From: G963668655 sp963668655
GTDB taxonomy: Bacteria > Myxococcota_A > SURF-8
Reading direction: 5' to 3'
Assembly (NCBI GenBank): GCA_963668655.2
Contig: CAXXPQ010000001.1
Location: forward strand, 978,658 to 1,042,657
DNA length: 64,000 bases
Below are positions 23,907 through 31,913 of this stretch, piece after piece (within the stretch, counting starts at the first letter, position 1; each line of letters starts with the position of its first letter). The notes under the pieces were generated by a model. It was not told where the DNA came from, searched no databases, and was given only the letters and a program-made list of their open reading frames with translations. A program made the translations under genes and the position numbers.

Positions 23907-26900
23907 TCACCAGTCCAGGGTTTTCTTGTATGCATGCTTCAGGTCGGAAAGCCCGGCGTCCACAAAGGCTTGGCCGCTTTCGTCGCGGATCCGCAGGCGA
24001 GCGTCTTCCGTGACCGTTCCCAGCGAAACCAGCGGCTGGCCGGAAAGCGCTTCTTCGAAGCGGGCCGCCCGTTCCGGGGCCGCCGTGACCACGAAACGCC
24101 CCTGGCTTTCGGAAAAGAGCCACGCGCCGTGGGACAGGCCGGTTTCCGTATAGGCGTCCGCCCGCGTGAGATCCAGTCCCAGGCCGCCCGCCATGGCGGT
24201 ACGCGCGAGAGCGTAGGCCAATCCCCCCATGTGGACGCTGCACGCGGAGGCGCACAAACCCTTTTGGATGGCGTCCGCCAGGGCGGCGTAAAGCGGCCGG
24301 GTGCGCGCCGGGTCGGCCTCGGGGACGCGGTTGCCGATCCACGGCCGCCCGTCCGCGCGCTCGCCCAGCATGCGGAAGTATTCCCCGCCGCCGAGTTCGT
24401 TCTTCGTTTCGCCAAGCAGATACACGCGGTCCCCGGTCTGCTTGGCGTCCAGGGTCACGGCCCGGCGGATGTCCGGGACGAAGCCCACGGAGGATATCAG
24501 GATGGTGGGGGGGACGCTGATCTTCAGGGGGTTGCCGCACTCGTCGAACCCCTTGAAGTCGTTGAACATGCTGTCTTTTCCGGAGATGTAGGGGGCGTCG
24601 TGGGCCACGGCCAGGTCGTAGCAGGCCGCCGCCGCGCGCTTCAGTTCGCCCAGCCTTCCGGGTTCGTCCGAGCTGCACCAGCAGAAGTTGTCCAGGAGCG
24701 CCACCCGTTTCGGATCCGCGCCCACGGCCACCTGGTTGCGGATGGCGGTGTCCACCGCGCAGGCGGCCATGGAATAGGGATCGATGTCTCCATAGGAGGG
24801 AAAAAGCGCCGACGAAAGCGCCACGCCCTCGAAGCGGTCGAGAAGCGGCCGGGTGACGGAGGCGTCCGAGTGCACGTCGCCGTCCACGCCGATCAACGGT
24901 TTGACCACCGAACCGGCCTGGACCTCGTGGTCGTACTGGCGCACCACGTATTCCTTGCCGCAGAGGTTCAGTTGGGAGAGCAGTTCCGTCAGGTCTTCGG
25001 TAAAATCGCTTCGTTCCGGAAACGCGGGTTCGGGACGCTCCGGCCGCGTCCAGTTGGAAGTGAGTTCCTTTCGGGGCAGGCCGTCGTGCAAAAAGTCCAG
25101 TTCCACGTCCATGACGGACGCTCCGCCGAACTCCACCACGCAGCGCCCGCTGTCGGTGAACTCGCCGATGACCGTGGCCTCCACGCCCCGGCGGCGGTAG
25201 AGATCCAGAAAGGCCGCCACGTTCTCCAGCGGCACGGCGTAGGTCATGCGTTCCTGGCTCTCGCTGATCCAGATTTCGTTGGGGGCCAGCCCGGCGTACT
25301 TGATGGGCACACGGTCCAGTTCCACGTAGCAGCCGCCCGACTCCTTGGCCATCTCGCCCACCGAGCAGGACAGCCCGCCCGCGCCGTTGTCCGTGATGCT
25401 GCGGTAAAGTCCCAGCGCCAGGGCCTCGTGCTGGGCGTCGCCCAGTTTCTTCTGGGTGATGGGATCGCCGATTTGCACCGCGCCCGAGGGCGATCCGGCG
25501 TGCAGGCTCTCGGACGAGAAGGTGGCCCCGTGGATGCCGTCGGCCCCTACGCGCCCGCCGGCCATGACGATCTTGTCGCCGGGTAATGCTTGTTTTTCGT
25601 GGCTGGGGCGGCCGTGGATTTCCGTGGGCATCAGGCCCAGGGTTCCCACGAAGACCAGGGGTTTGCCCATGTAGCGATCGTCGAAGGTCAGAAAGCCCCA
25701 ACTGGTGGGGATGCCGGACTTGTTGCCGCCGTGCTCCACGCCCAGGCGCACGCCCTCGAAGATGATCTTCGGGTGCAGGATGGGCTCGCCGCCGTCCGGC
25801 TTGCGGGTGGGCAGGGGTTTGTTCCAGAAGGGATTTCCGAAGCAGAAGCCGTACATGTTCGTAATCAGCCGCGCGCCGAGCCCCGTGCCGAGCGGGTCGC
25901 GGTTGACGCCCACGATGCCGGTGAGCGCCCCGCCGTAGGGGTCCAGGGCCGAGGGGCTGTTGTGCGTCTCCACCTTGTAGCAGACATTGAAACCCGGTAC
26001 GAAGGAGATGATGCCGGAGTTGTCCTCGAAGACCGAGATGCAATAGTCGTCCGTGCCCATGCGGCGGCGGATCTCATTGGTGGCGCGCTTGATGGTGGAC
26101 TTGTAGAGGCTGTCGATCTCGTCCAACTGGCAGGCGAAGATGGTGTGCTTGCAGTGCTCGGACCAGGTCTGGGCCAGACTCTCCAGTTCCACGTCGGTGG
26201 GCTTGCGCCGGAGTTTGCGGAAATAGTCGCGAATGGCGTAGAGCGAGGGCAGGTCCAGGGCCAAGGGCCCCCGGCGCACCTCGCGGCCGTCCGCCTCCAC
26301 GCGATCCAGGATGCCTTGGCCGCCCAGCCGGGAGAGCGCCTCGTCGGAAAGCTCCAGCTCCACCTCGTCCACGCGGAAATTGGGTTCGAGCGTCACCTTG
26401 GCGGGCTCGAAGGCCAGGCCCTCGACCTTGGCCTCGTCCAGCGAGGCGATGCGCACGCGGTGGATCAGGGGGTTGGAGATAAGCGCCGCCACGCGGGCGA
26501 TATCCTCCCGGGTGAAGTCGCCCCGGATGAGGTAGCGCCGGGAGGAATAGACCGCCTGCCCGTCCGCGAAGGCAAGGCCCAGCAAATCGCCCACGGCTTC
26601 CCGGGCGGTGCGGCCCGCGTTATCGGTGACGCCGGGCAGAAAGCCCACCTCCACCGCCCAGTCGAAGTCCAGGGAGACGGAGGCGTTGACGGCGGATTCC
26701 TGGGTGATGGGATCCGTAAACAGTTCCCGGCGGCAGCGCTCCAGTTCCTCCGGGGAAAGCTCGCGGTCGATGGTGTAGATATCGGCCACGCGCACCTGCC
26801 GCGCGCCGAGATTCAGATCGGCTTTCATGCGTCGTAAAAGCGCAAGGCCCGCCGCGTCGATGCCGTCCTTTCGATGGATGATCTCGATCCGAGATGCCAT
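23907..26900 (-). CDS. purL: PurL, FGAM synthase, with PurS-like N-terminal domain
   Basis: Converts FGAR to FGAM with ATP and ammonia from PurQ. The 997-residue protein is larger than the about 740 residues of small PurL because residues about 1-165 look like two PurS-type halves (ADIYTIDRELSPEELERC, then EVGFLPGVTDNAGRTAREAVGD and RRYLIRGDFTRED). The synthetase core follows with QTWSEHCKHTIF, KVETHNSPSALDPYGGALTG, GGRVGADGIHGATFSS and SITDNGAGGLSCSVGEMA, and a second half ending SDLKHAYKKTLDW. Unlike the 1300-residue gammaproteobacterial enzyme, the glutaminase is separate (purQ next door). It lies 39 bases after thyX. Confidence 0.94.
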   Translation of the reverse strand: MASRIEIIHRKDGIDAAGLALLRRMKADLNLGARQVRVADIYTIDRELSPEELERCRRELFTDPITQESAVNASVSLDFDWAVEVGFLPGVTDNAGRTAREAVGDLLGLAFADGQAVYSSRRYLIRGDFTREDIARVAALISNPLIHRVRIASLDEAKVEGLAFEPAKVTLEPNFRVDEVELELSDEALSRLGGQGILDRVEADGREVRRGPLALDLPSLYAIRDYFRKLRRKPTDVELESLAQTWSEHCKHTIFACQLDEIDSLYKSTIKRATNEIRRRMGTDDYCISVFEDNSGIISFVPGFNVCYKVETHNSPSALDPYGGALTGIVGVNRDPLGTGLGARLITNMYGFCFGNPFWNKPLPTRKPDGGEPILHPKIIFEGVRLGVEHGGNKSGIPTSWGFLTFDDRYMGKPLVFVGTLGLMPTEIHGRPSHEKQALPGDKIVMAGGRVGADGIHGATFSSESLHAGSPSGAVQIGDPITQKKLGDAQHEALALGLYRSITDNGAGGLSCSVGEMAKESGGCYVELDRVPIKYAGLAPNEIWISESQERMTYAVPLENVAAFLDLYRRRGVEATVIGEFTDSGRCVVEFGGASVMDVELDFLHDGLPRKELTSNWTRPERPEPAFPERSDFTEDLTELLSQLNLCGKEYVVRQYDHEVQAGSVVKPLIGVDGDVHSDASVTRPLLDRFEGVALSSALFPSYGDIDPYSMAACAVDTAIRNQVAVGADPKRVALLDNFCWCSSDEPGRLGELKRAAAACYDLAVAHDAPYISGKDSMFNDFKGFDECGNPLKISVPPTILISSVGFVPDIRRAVTLDAKQTGDRVYLLGETKNELGGGEYFRMLGERADGRPWIGNRVPEADPARTRPLYAALADAIQKGLCASACSVHMGGLAYALARTAMAGGLGLDLTRADAYTETGLSHGAWLFSESQGRFVVTAAPERAARFEEALSGQPLVSLGTVTEDARLRIRDESGQAFVDAGLSDLKHAYKKTLDW

Positions 26901-26939
26901 TGGATGTCCTCCGGTCGCGCGTTCCTTTCGCGCTCCTTG

Positions 26940-27746
26940 TCAGTCGTTCAGTCCCAGTTTCTCCAACAATTCCGGCGCGTTCTCCGAAAGCGCTGCCTTC
27001 AGCGTCTCCACCTGACCCGCACTGAAGGTCCGCGCGCCCGCCACATGATTTTGGAAGGCTTCCCAGGTAAAGGGACAGATGGCCTTCACGGCGCGGCTCA
27101 TGGCCTCGGCGTAGACGCGGATTTCGTACTGGGCGTGTCCGTCCAGACGCAGGCGGATGAAGTGCAACAGGTTGCGAAGATCGATCTGCCAGTACATTTC
27201 CGTGTACAACGAAAGCGGCAGGTTCACCCGCGCCAGTTCCCGCGCCAGGCCCTTTTCGATCATTTCCCCGTAGTTCTCGTAAGCCTCTTTCTGGCCCTTG
27301 GCGAGCAGTTCCCGCACTTCTTCGGTCAGTTCGGCGGGAACCTCCTCGGCGCTGCTGCCCTGGCGATTGGTGACGCTCTGGAAGCGCACGCGCTCCGGGG
27401 CGGGCACGTAGCATTCGTCCTTCATGACGCTGTAGCGCCCGCTGATTTCATTCATCCTGGCGGTGCGATGACGCACGAGCTGCCGGGCCACGAAGATGGG
27501 CATTTTGAGATGAAAGGTGAAAATCACCTGTTCGAAGGGCGACATGTGGCCGTTGCGCAGGAGGTAGGAAATCAGGCCCTTGTCCTCGCGCACGGTCTTG
27601 GTTCCCTCGCCGTAGGACACCCGGGCGGACTGCACGATGCGGGCGTCCGAACCCATGTAATCCACCAGCCGCACGAAGCCGTGATCGAGCACGGGCAGGG
27701 TCTTGTCCAGCAGGGCCTCGCCTTCCAGAACGGTGATATGCGCCAT
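26940..27746 (-). CDS. thyX: ThyX, FAD-dependent thymidylate synthase
   Basis: Makes dTMP from dUMP using methylene-THF and reduced FAD. The 268-residue product contains the signature RHR-x7-S motif at residues 92-102 within RHRTARMNEISGRYS, plus HMSPFEQVIFTFHLKMPIF and a C-terminal WQIDLRNLLHFIRLRLDGHAQYEIR, all typical. It heads the - strand operon with purL, purQ and purN, a sensible nucleotide-synthesis grouping. A sigma-70-like promoter stands upstream. The organism may therefore lack thyA, but that cannot be tested here. Confidence 0.96.
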   Translation of the reverse strand: MAHITVLEGEALLDKTLPVLDHGFVRLVDYMGSDARIVQSARVSYGEGTKTVREDKGLISYLLRNGHMSPFEQVIFTFHLKMPIFVARQLVRHRTARMNEISGRYSVMKDECYVPAPERVRFQSVTNRQGSSAEEVPAELTEEVRELLAKGQKEAYENYGEMIEKGLARELARVNLPLSLYTEMYWQIDLRNLLHFIRLRLDGHAQYEIRVYAEAMSRAVKAICPFTWEAFQNHVAGARTFSAGQVETLKAALSENAPELLEKLGLND

Positions 27747-27833
27747 GAAAGATCCTTTCCCCCGGTCCGGGTTGGGTGAAAACGGCGGGCGGACGGGGAG
27801 GTTTCATCCGTGGCCGCCATGAATTCCGGCCGA

Positions 27834-27862
27834 ATCCTATCATGGTCGCGCGGCCGTGGCAA
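27834..27862 (-). promoter_or_regulatory. Sigma-70-like promoter for the thyX-pur operon
   Basis: On the - strand TTGCCA (27862-27857) is followed after 17 bases by TAGGAT (27839-27834), about 90 bases before the thyX ATG. Spacing is ideal; the -10 matches four of six consensus bases. Confidence 0.45.
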
Positions 27863-27951
27863 GGGGCTTTTGCAGGCTTTTCGTTCTTTGGTAACTCTTC
27901 GGATTTACTTGTATTTATCGATTAGTGGTCCGTCGTTCCGGATCGGTGATA

Positions 27952-28278
27952 TCATTCCGACAGGTAGGGGGAGCAGTGGTCATAGATGCAGTCGTACAGC
28001 GCTTCCCAGACGTCCAGGTCGGCCTCGTGGGTTTCCAGGCAACCGGTGATGCAGGTTTCGTCCTCGTTGCAGTCCACCACGCATTCGCCCAGGGCGTTGC
28101 ATTCTCCGTCGCAGGCGTTTTGTTCGGCGCTGCATTCGGTGGCGATGCAATCGTCCAGGTTGTCGTATTCCACGTCGTCCTCGTCCCCGCCGCAGGCCGG
28201 AAGGCTGAAGCAGGAAAACAGGAAGAAAAGCATCAGCAGGCTAAGCCCACCCGTTCGCAGCATCGGAGTGCGTTTCAT
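27952..28278 (-). CDS. Small Cys-rich lipoprotein
   Basis: A 108-residue protein I cannot assign to a named family. The start at 28278 opens MKRTPMLRTGGLSLLMLFFL, a lipoprotein signal peptide ending with the lipobox LPAC (Cys29). The mature part is very acidic (GGDEDDVEYDNLDD) and has regularly spaced Cys residues (CIATEC, CDGEC, GECVVDC, TCITGC, CIYDHC), suggesting a compact helical disulfide-bonded domain exported to the periplasm or surface. Similar small Cys-rich, Asp-rich lipoproteins are frequent in myxobacteria-like genomes. A sigma-70-like promoter lies just upstream, so it is probably transcribed alone. Confidence 0.75.
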   Translation of the reverse strand: MKRTPMLRTGGLSLLMLFFLFSCFSLPACGGDEDDVEYDNLDDCIATECSAEQNACDGECNALGECVVDCNEDETCITGCLETHEADLDVWEALYDCIYDHCSPYLSE

Positions 28279-28330
28279 GGGTTCCTCGCTTGGTTGTTTA
28301 AACACCGCCCTTCCCGCGGACGGCAGGTGA

Positions 28331-28359
28331 TAAATAGCAGAATCCGAAACCTTCGTCAA
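28331..28359 (-). promoter_or_regulatory. Sigma-70-like promoter for the small Cys-rich lipoprotein
   Basis: On the - strand TTGACG (28359-28354) and TATTTA (28336-28331) are separated by 17 bases, about 50 bases before the ATG at 28278. The -35 is strong, the -10 weak. Confidence 0.45.
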
Positions 28360-28406
28360 GAGCGTCCGGGAAAAAAGTCGGCGAGGGAAATCGTCTACGA
28401 TCCCCC

Positions 28407-30167
28407 TCATTCCTCTTCCCATTTCGAGGGATCGCGGACGATGTCGCAGTCCACCCAGCGGGCGGAGGTCGGGTTCACGAAGGGCGACCAGCAGCCTTCG
28501 AAGATCTGTCCCATGTCTTCGATGCGCCACCAGCAGGATTGCACGTCATCCTCGGTGCGGCAGTTGCCCGGGTGGTATGCGCCCAGGTCGCCTTCCGGCA
28601 CGTTTTCCGCCCACGGGTCGAAGTACGGCCAGGCGTCGTATTCGTCCACCGCTTTTTCGTAATAATGGTGGATGGCGCGTACCTCTTCAGAGAGAAGCGG
28701 ATAGCCGAAACTGTAGCTCTGGGTGTAATAGAGCGCCAGGTTGCGGTACCAGTCGTCCGGTTCGTACCGCATTTCGTCTTCCGTGGTGCTTTTTTCCATG
28801 TCCATGCGTTCTTCCAGGCCGTCCATCAGTTCGGCGGCCGCCGTGTCGTCCCGGTTGACCAGGGCGTTGGCCACGTGCGCCAGGTGGAAGTAGCGGCAGA
28901 TGCGTTTGTTGTAGCGGTTGATGTTGAACGAGGCGATGTCGTAGGCGTTGGGTTCGCCCCGCCCGCAGTCCTCGATGGTGGCTTCGTGGTAGCCGATCAG
29001 CTCCGCCCCGCGCCGGGCGTTGCATTCGCCCTCCGGGATCCATTCGCGGTAATCGATGAAGCTGGCCAGGTCGCCCTGGAGGTCGTTCAGGTCTTCATCG
29101 TCGGTGTAGCCGGGGATCATGATGTCCCCGTTTTCGTCCTTCGTGCGGATGCGGAAATCGGAATCCACGATGTCCTTGGCGAAAGCTTCCAAAAGATCCA
29201 GCGTCTCGCCGCAGAAATCCTTCAGATCCTCGTTTTCCGAACGGCTGACGGCGTAGCGCAGGTTGGGAATCAGGCGGAAAATATGCGGCACGTCGTCTTT
29301 CGAACGCAGGTTGGTCACCCACATCTCGCCCCAGTACGGGTTTTCCTCGATCTTGTAGCGATAACAGTTCCAGCGGGAGTACGGCGAGAACCAGCCGCTG
29401 TAGTCCACGGCCTTGCGCTTGCCGTCGTGGGTGGTGAACTCGTGGTTCAGCGCCGGGACTACGTTGCGGGTCATGAGGTGAAGCAGGGTGTCGTTCTCGT
29501 CGTGCACCATGCCGAGCATGGAGGCGCTGACGCCCTTGCAGAGCTGGACGGCGGCCAGGGTGGCGGTGTCGTCCTCCGTGATGAGGCTGGCGGCCAGGAG
29601 ATTTCCCAGAAGGCGACTCGTGGGAATGTGGAGGTTGTGCCCGCCGTCGTTCAGGTTTTCCGGATGGTAGAAGGTCACCAGGTCGCCGTCCTTGCGGAAG
29701 TGCTCGTTGTACCAGAACTGCCAATCGCGCATGCCCGTGGAGGCGTCCACGCCGTGGGTGGTGTAGAGCACGAAATCGAAATAGTGGATCCGCTTCAGAA
29801 AGACCATGATTTTGCGGGTGAAGGCTTGAATCTCCGCGTCCGAGACGGGTTCGTCCGGGTCCTCGCGGCTGTAGGCGATGGCCAGGGCGTCGGGCAGGCC
29901 GTCCGGATTTTCTTCCGGTTCCATGTCGAAATCGCCGTCCGTGTCGCTGTCCGCTTCGGCTTCCCCGTCTCCGTCCGTATCGCCGTCGGCGGGCGGGTCG
30001 TCGTCGCCGTCCGCGCCGTCGCCGTCGGGAGAATCGTCGCCGTCGGTGAAAGCGTCGCCGTCCGAGTCGCCGTCCGATACGTCGTCATCGGAGGACGAAC
30101 AGCCTGTCAGGGCGAGTGTGACGAGCAGCAACAAAAGAAGCAGGCGGAATCGTGCGTATTTTTCCAT
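28407..30167 (-). CDS. Lipoprotein with Asp-Gly-rich linker and unknown helical domain
   Basis: A 586-residue lipoprotein: signal peptide with LTGC lipobox (Cys23), then a low-complexity linker (about 27-86) made of DGD-type repeats (SDGDSDGDAFTDGDDSPDGD and similar), likely Ca-binding or simply a negatively charged spacer. The rest, about 90-586, is a large domain rich in Trp, Tyr and His (MRDWQFWYNEHFRKDGD, NVVPALNHEFTTHDGKRK, DYSGWFSPYSRWNCYRYK) that I do not recognise. Its composition suggests an alpha/alpha-barrel-like exported domain, but no catalytic motif is certain. It has its own sigma-70-like promoter. The linker resembles that of the giant lipoprotein at the right end of the window. 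Confidence 0.8.
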   Translation of the reverse strand: MEKYARFRLLLLLLLVTLALTGCSSSDDDVSDGDSDGDAFTDGDDSPDGDGADGDDDPPADGDTDGDGEAEADSDTDGDFDMEPEENPDGLPDALAIAYSREDPDEPVSDAEIQAFTRKIMVFLKRIHYFDFVLYTTHGVDASTGMRDWQFWYNEHFRKDGDLVTFYHPENLNDGGHNLHIPTSRLLGNLLAASLITEDDTATLAAVQLCKGVSASMLGMVHDENDTLLHLMTRNVVPALNHEFTTHDGKRKAVDYSGWFSPYSRWNCYRYKIEENPYWGEMWVTNLRSKDDVPHIFRLIPNLRYAVSRSENEDLKDFCGETLDLLEAFAKDIVDSDFRIRTKDENGDIMIPGYTDDEDLNDLQGDLASFIDYREWIPEGECNARRGAELIGYHEATIEDCGRGEPNAYDIASFNINRYNKRICRYFHLAHVANALVNRDDTAAAELMDGLEERMDMEKSTTEDEMRYEPDDWYRNLALYYTQSYSFGYPLLSEEVRAIHHYYEKAVDEYDAWPYFDPWAENVPEGDLGAYHPGNCRTEDDVQSCWWRIEDMGQIFEGCWSPFVNPTSARWVDCDIVRDPSKWEEE

Positions 30168-30222
30168 GGGATTTCCTTTGTGATTTTACGAATTCAGACA
30201 TCGCCGATCCGGCGCGGGTTCA

Positions 30223-30251
30223 AGTATCGCAGGCGGACGCGAAAAGGTCAA
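30223..30251 (-). promoter_or_regulatory. Sigma-70-like promoter for the DGD-linker lipoprotein
   Basis: On the - strand TTGACC (30251-30246) and GATACT (30228-30223) are 17 bases apart, about 55 bases before the ATG at 30167. Confidence 0.5.
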
Positions 30252-30286
30252 GCTCGTGTACGTCCGAATAGGGCGGCGACGCAGAC

Positions 30287-31276
30287 CTATTTCGGAATGT
30301 GTCCGTATTCCCGCAGGCTCTGCACGGTCTTGGCGATGGCCGTGTCCACGTCGGTCTGGGGCATGCCCAGTTCCTCCACGGCCTTTCGGGGCGAGTAATA
30401 CGTGCCGCAGAGCGCCAGCCGCGCCATGGTGTAGTTCAGCGCTACGGGTTTTTTCGTGAATTTCGCGGCGAGGCTCCCGGCGGCCCCGGCGGCGAGAACG
30501 ACGGCCTTGGGCAGGATTTTTTTCGGAGGCTCCAGGCCCACCAGGCGCGCCACGCGCCCGAAGAAATCCAGGTACGTCAGGTTGGCTCCGGCGGCCAGGT
30601 AGCTTTCTCCCGGGCGGCCCTTGGTCGTGGCGGCGATCATGGCGTCGGCCACGTCGGGCGCATAGGCGAAATTACGCCCGCCCGGGGTGGCGGCTTTCAT
30701 GCGCCGCACCACGAACTGCCGCACCAGCTCGCCCGAACTGGGCCGCCAGTCCAGGTCGCCCAGCATGAACGTGGGCGCGATCACCACGGCGTCCAGATGA
30801 CCGTCCTTCACGGCCTGCTTGACCAGTCCCATGGCGGCGAACTTCGATTCCATGTAGGCCACGTTCTTGTACACGGCGGGGAAGGGGTTTTCCTCCGTGC
30901 CGGGCGACTCCAGGCTGCCGAACTGGTAAGAGCTGGCGGAACCTACGAAAATCATTCGGGAAACGTCGTTCTTGACGCAGGCGTCGATCACGCTCTTCGT
31001 GGCGTCGTAATTCACTTTCCAGGTGATGTCCCGGGGAGCCCACATGTTGGTGATGGCCGCGACGTGAAACACGTAGTCGCATTTTTTCGCGGCGTTTTCC
31101 AGTCCGTCGCCTTCGTCCAGCAAATCGCCTTGGATTTTCTCGATGGAAAGCCCGTCCAGGGTGGGCGAGTCGCTTCCCGGTTGGATCAGGACGCGGGTTT
31201 CGATGTCTTGGGCCAGCAATTTCCGGATCAGATGACTTCCCAAAAGGCCATCGCCGCCGATCACCAATGCGCGCAT
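30287..31276 (-). CDS. NAD-dependent epimerase/dehydratase (extended SDR)
   Basis: The start at 31276 follows CGGGAGAATCCGTC and yields 329 residues beginning MRALVIGGDGLLGSHLIRKL, the N-terminal nucleotide-binding Gly motif of extended short-chain dehydrogenases. Further signs are DYVFHVAAITNMWAPRD (NAD-binding strand), the catalytic Ser region FVGSASSYQFG, and a catalytic pair appearing as YMESKFAAMG, where the canonical Y-x3-K is Y-M-E-S-K. The substrate is not clear; dihydroflavonol reductase-like or 3-beta-hydroxysteroid dehydrogenase-like members share this look. It is monocistronic on the - strand, facing away from a 637-base gap full of palindromes. Confidence 0.82.
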   Translation of the reverse strand: MRALVIGGDGLLGSHLIRKLLAQDIETRVLIQPGSDSPTLDGLSIEKIQGDLLDEGDGLENAAKKCDYVFHVAAITNMWAPRDITWKVNYDATKSVIDACVKNDVSRMIFVGSASSYQFGSLESPGTEENPFPAVYKNVAYMESKFAAMGLVKQAVKDGHLDAVVIAPTFMLGDLDWRPSSGELVRQFVVRRMKAATPGGRNFAYAPDVADAMIAATTKGRPGESYLAAGANLTYLDFFGRVARLVGLEPPKKILPKAVVLAAGAAGSLAAKFTKKPVALNYTMARLALCGTYYSPRKAVEELGMPQTDVDTAIAKTVQSLREYGHIPK

Positions 31277-31913
31277 GACGGATTCTCCCGTATATTCGGT
31301 GAGTTGGATGTTCGCCGCTGTCCGGAAAGTCTCGGTTCGGAGCGACAGCGTCGCGAGAAATTCCGGATTCGATAAAACCATACTCCAAACCTGCCGGAAC
31401 GGCAAGAAATGCGAAGACGCTTTCCGGAGGGGCGCATCGGATCGGTCCCGAAAAGCGTTTACAACCGCGTAAGATTTTGGCTGGTGGTACTACCACCAGC
31501 CGGCTGTTTACAACTTTGTAAATCATTTGGGGCCCCGATCTCGGACCGATCCCGGGGGGCCGGGGGTCGGTGGGAAGACGCGAATGTTCCGGGCGGCGGC
31601 CTTTATTCGGTAAAACTTGTCAACTCTCTTCGATCATGATAGTTTCCGCCCAGCTTATCGGCGTCCTCTTCGATCCGCGGCTTGGCGTCGATGGACAAAA
31701 CGCGGCGGAATCGGCGGAACGAGAAGAAGGAAATTGAATCGCCGATATCGGAAGGATACGGTCGAAGTCGTGTTTCGGCCGGATGATTGAATTTTCCCCA
31801 AGACCGATTCTCGTTTTTCTTCCGCCGCCGGAGACGGGCAAGGTTTGAGGGAACTCCTTCAGGTCTTTTTTCAAGTTCGGAAACTCTTTTCAGGAAACGG
31901 CTTCAACCGCGCC
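31277..31913. other. 637-base intergenic region with nested palindromes
   Basis: This gap separates the divergent epimerase (-) and ABC-F (+) genes. I see no convincing gene in it. It holds the inverted-repeat cluster at 31439-31552 described separately and a TTGTCA with a TAGTTT 17 bases downstream (around 31617-31645) that may be a weak promoter for the ABC-F gene. Codon-like structure is absent, although a few short open frames occur by chance. Confidence 0.5.
31439..31552. repeat. Nested inverted and direct repeats, possible operator or RNA element
   Basis: An outer pair GGATCGGTCC (31439-31448) and GGACCGATCC (31543-31552) encloses a perfect palindrome with 11-base arms GGCTGGTGGTA/TACCACCAGCC (31479-31501, one central base), an overlapping CAGCCGGCTG (31497-31506), and TTTACAA-CT-TTGTAAA (31507-31522). 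GTTTACAAC also occurs as two direct copies (31457-31465 and 31506-31514) either side of the large palindrome. It is unlike neighbouring DNA and looks regulatory. Confidence 0.6.

Noticed and set aside
29930..30090. A DNA satellite repeat of GTCGCCGTC type
   Set aside because: It is the coding sequence of the Asp-Gly-rich lipoprotein linker and remains in frame.
31409..31639. A short + strand ORF (76 codons) in the large intergenic gap
   Set aside because: It has no ribosome-binding site or recognisable protein features, and it covers the palindrome cluster.
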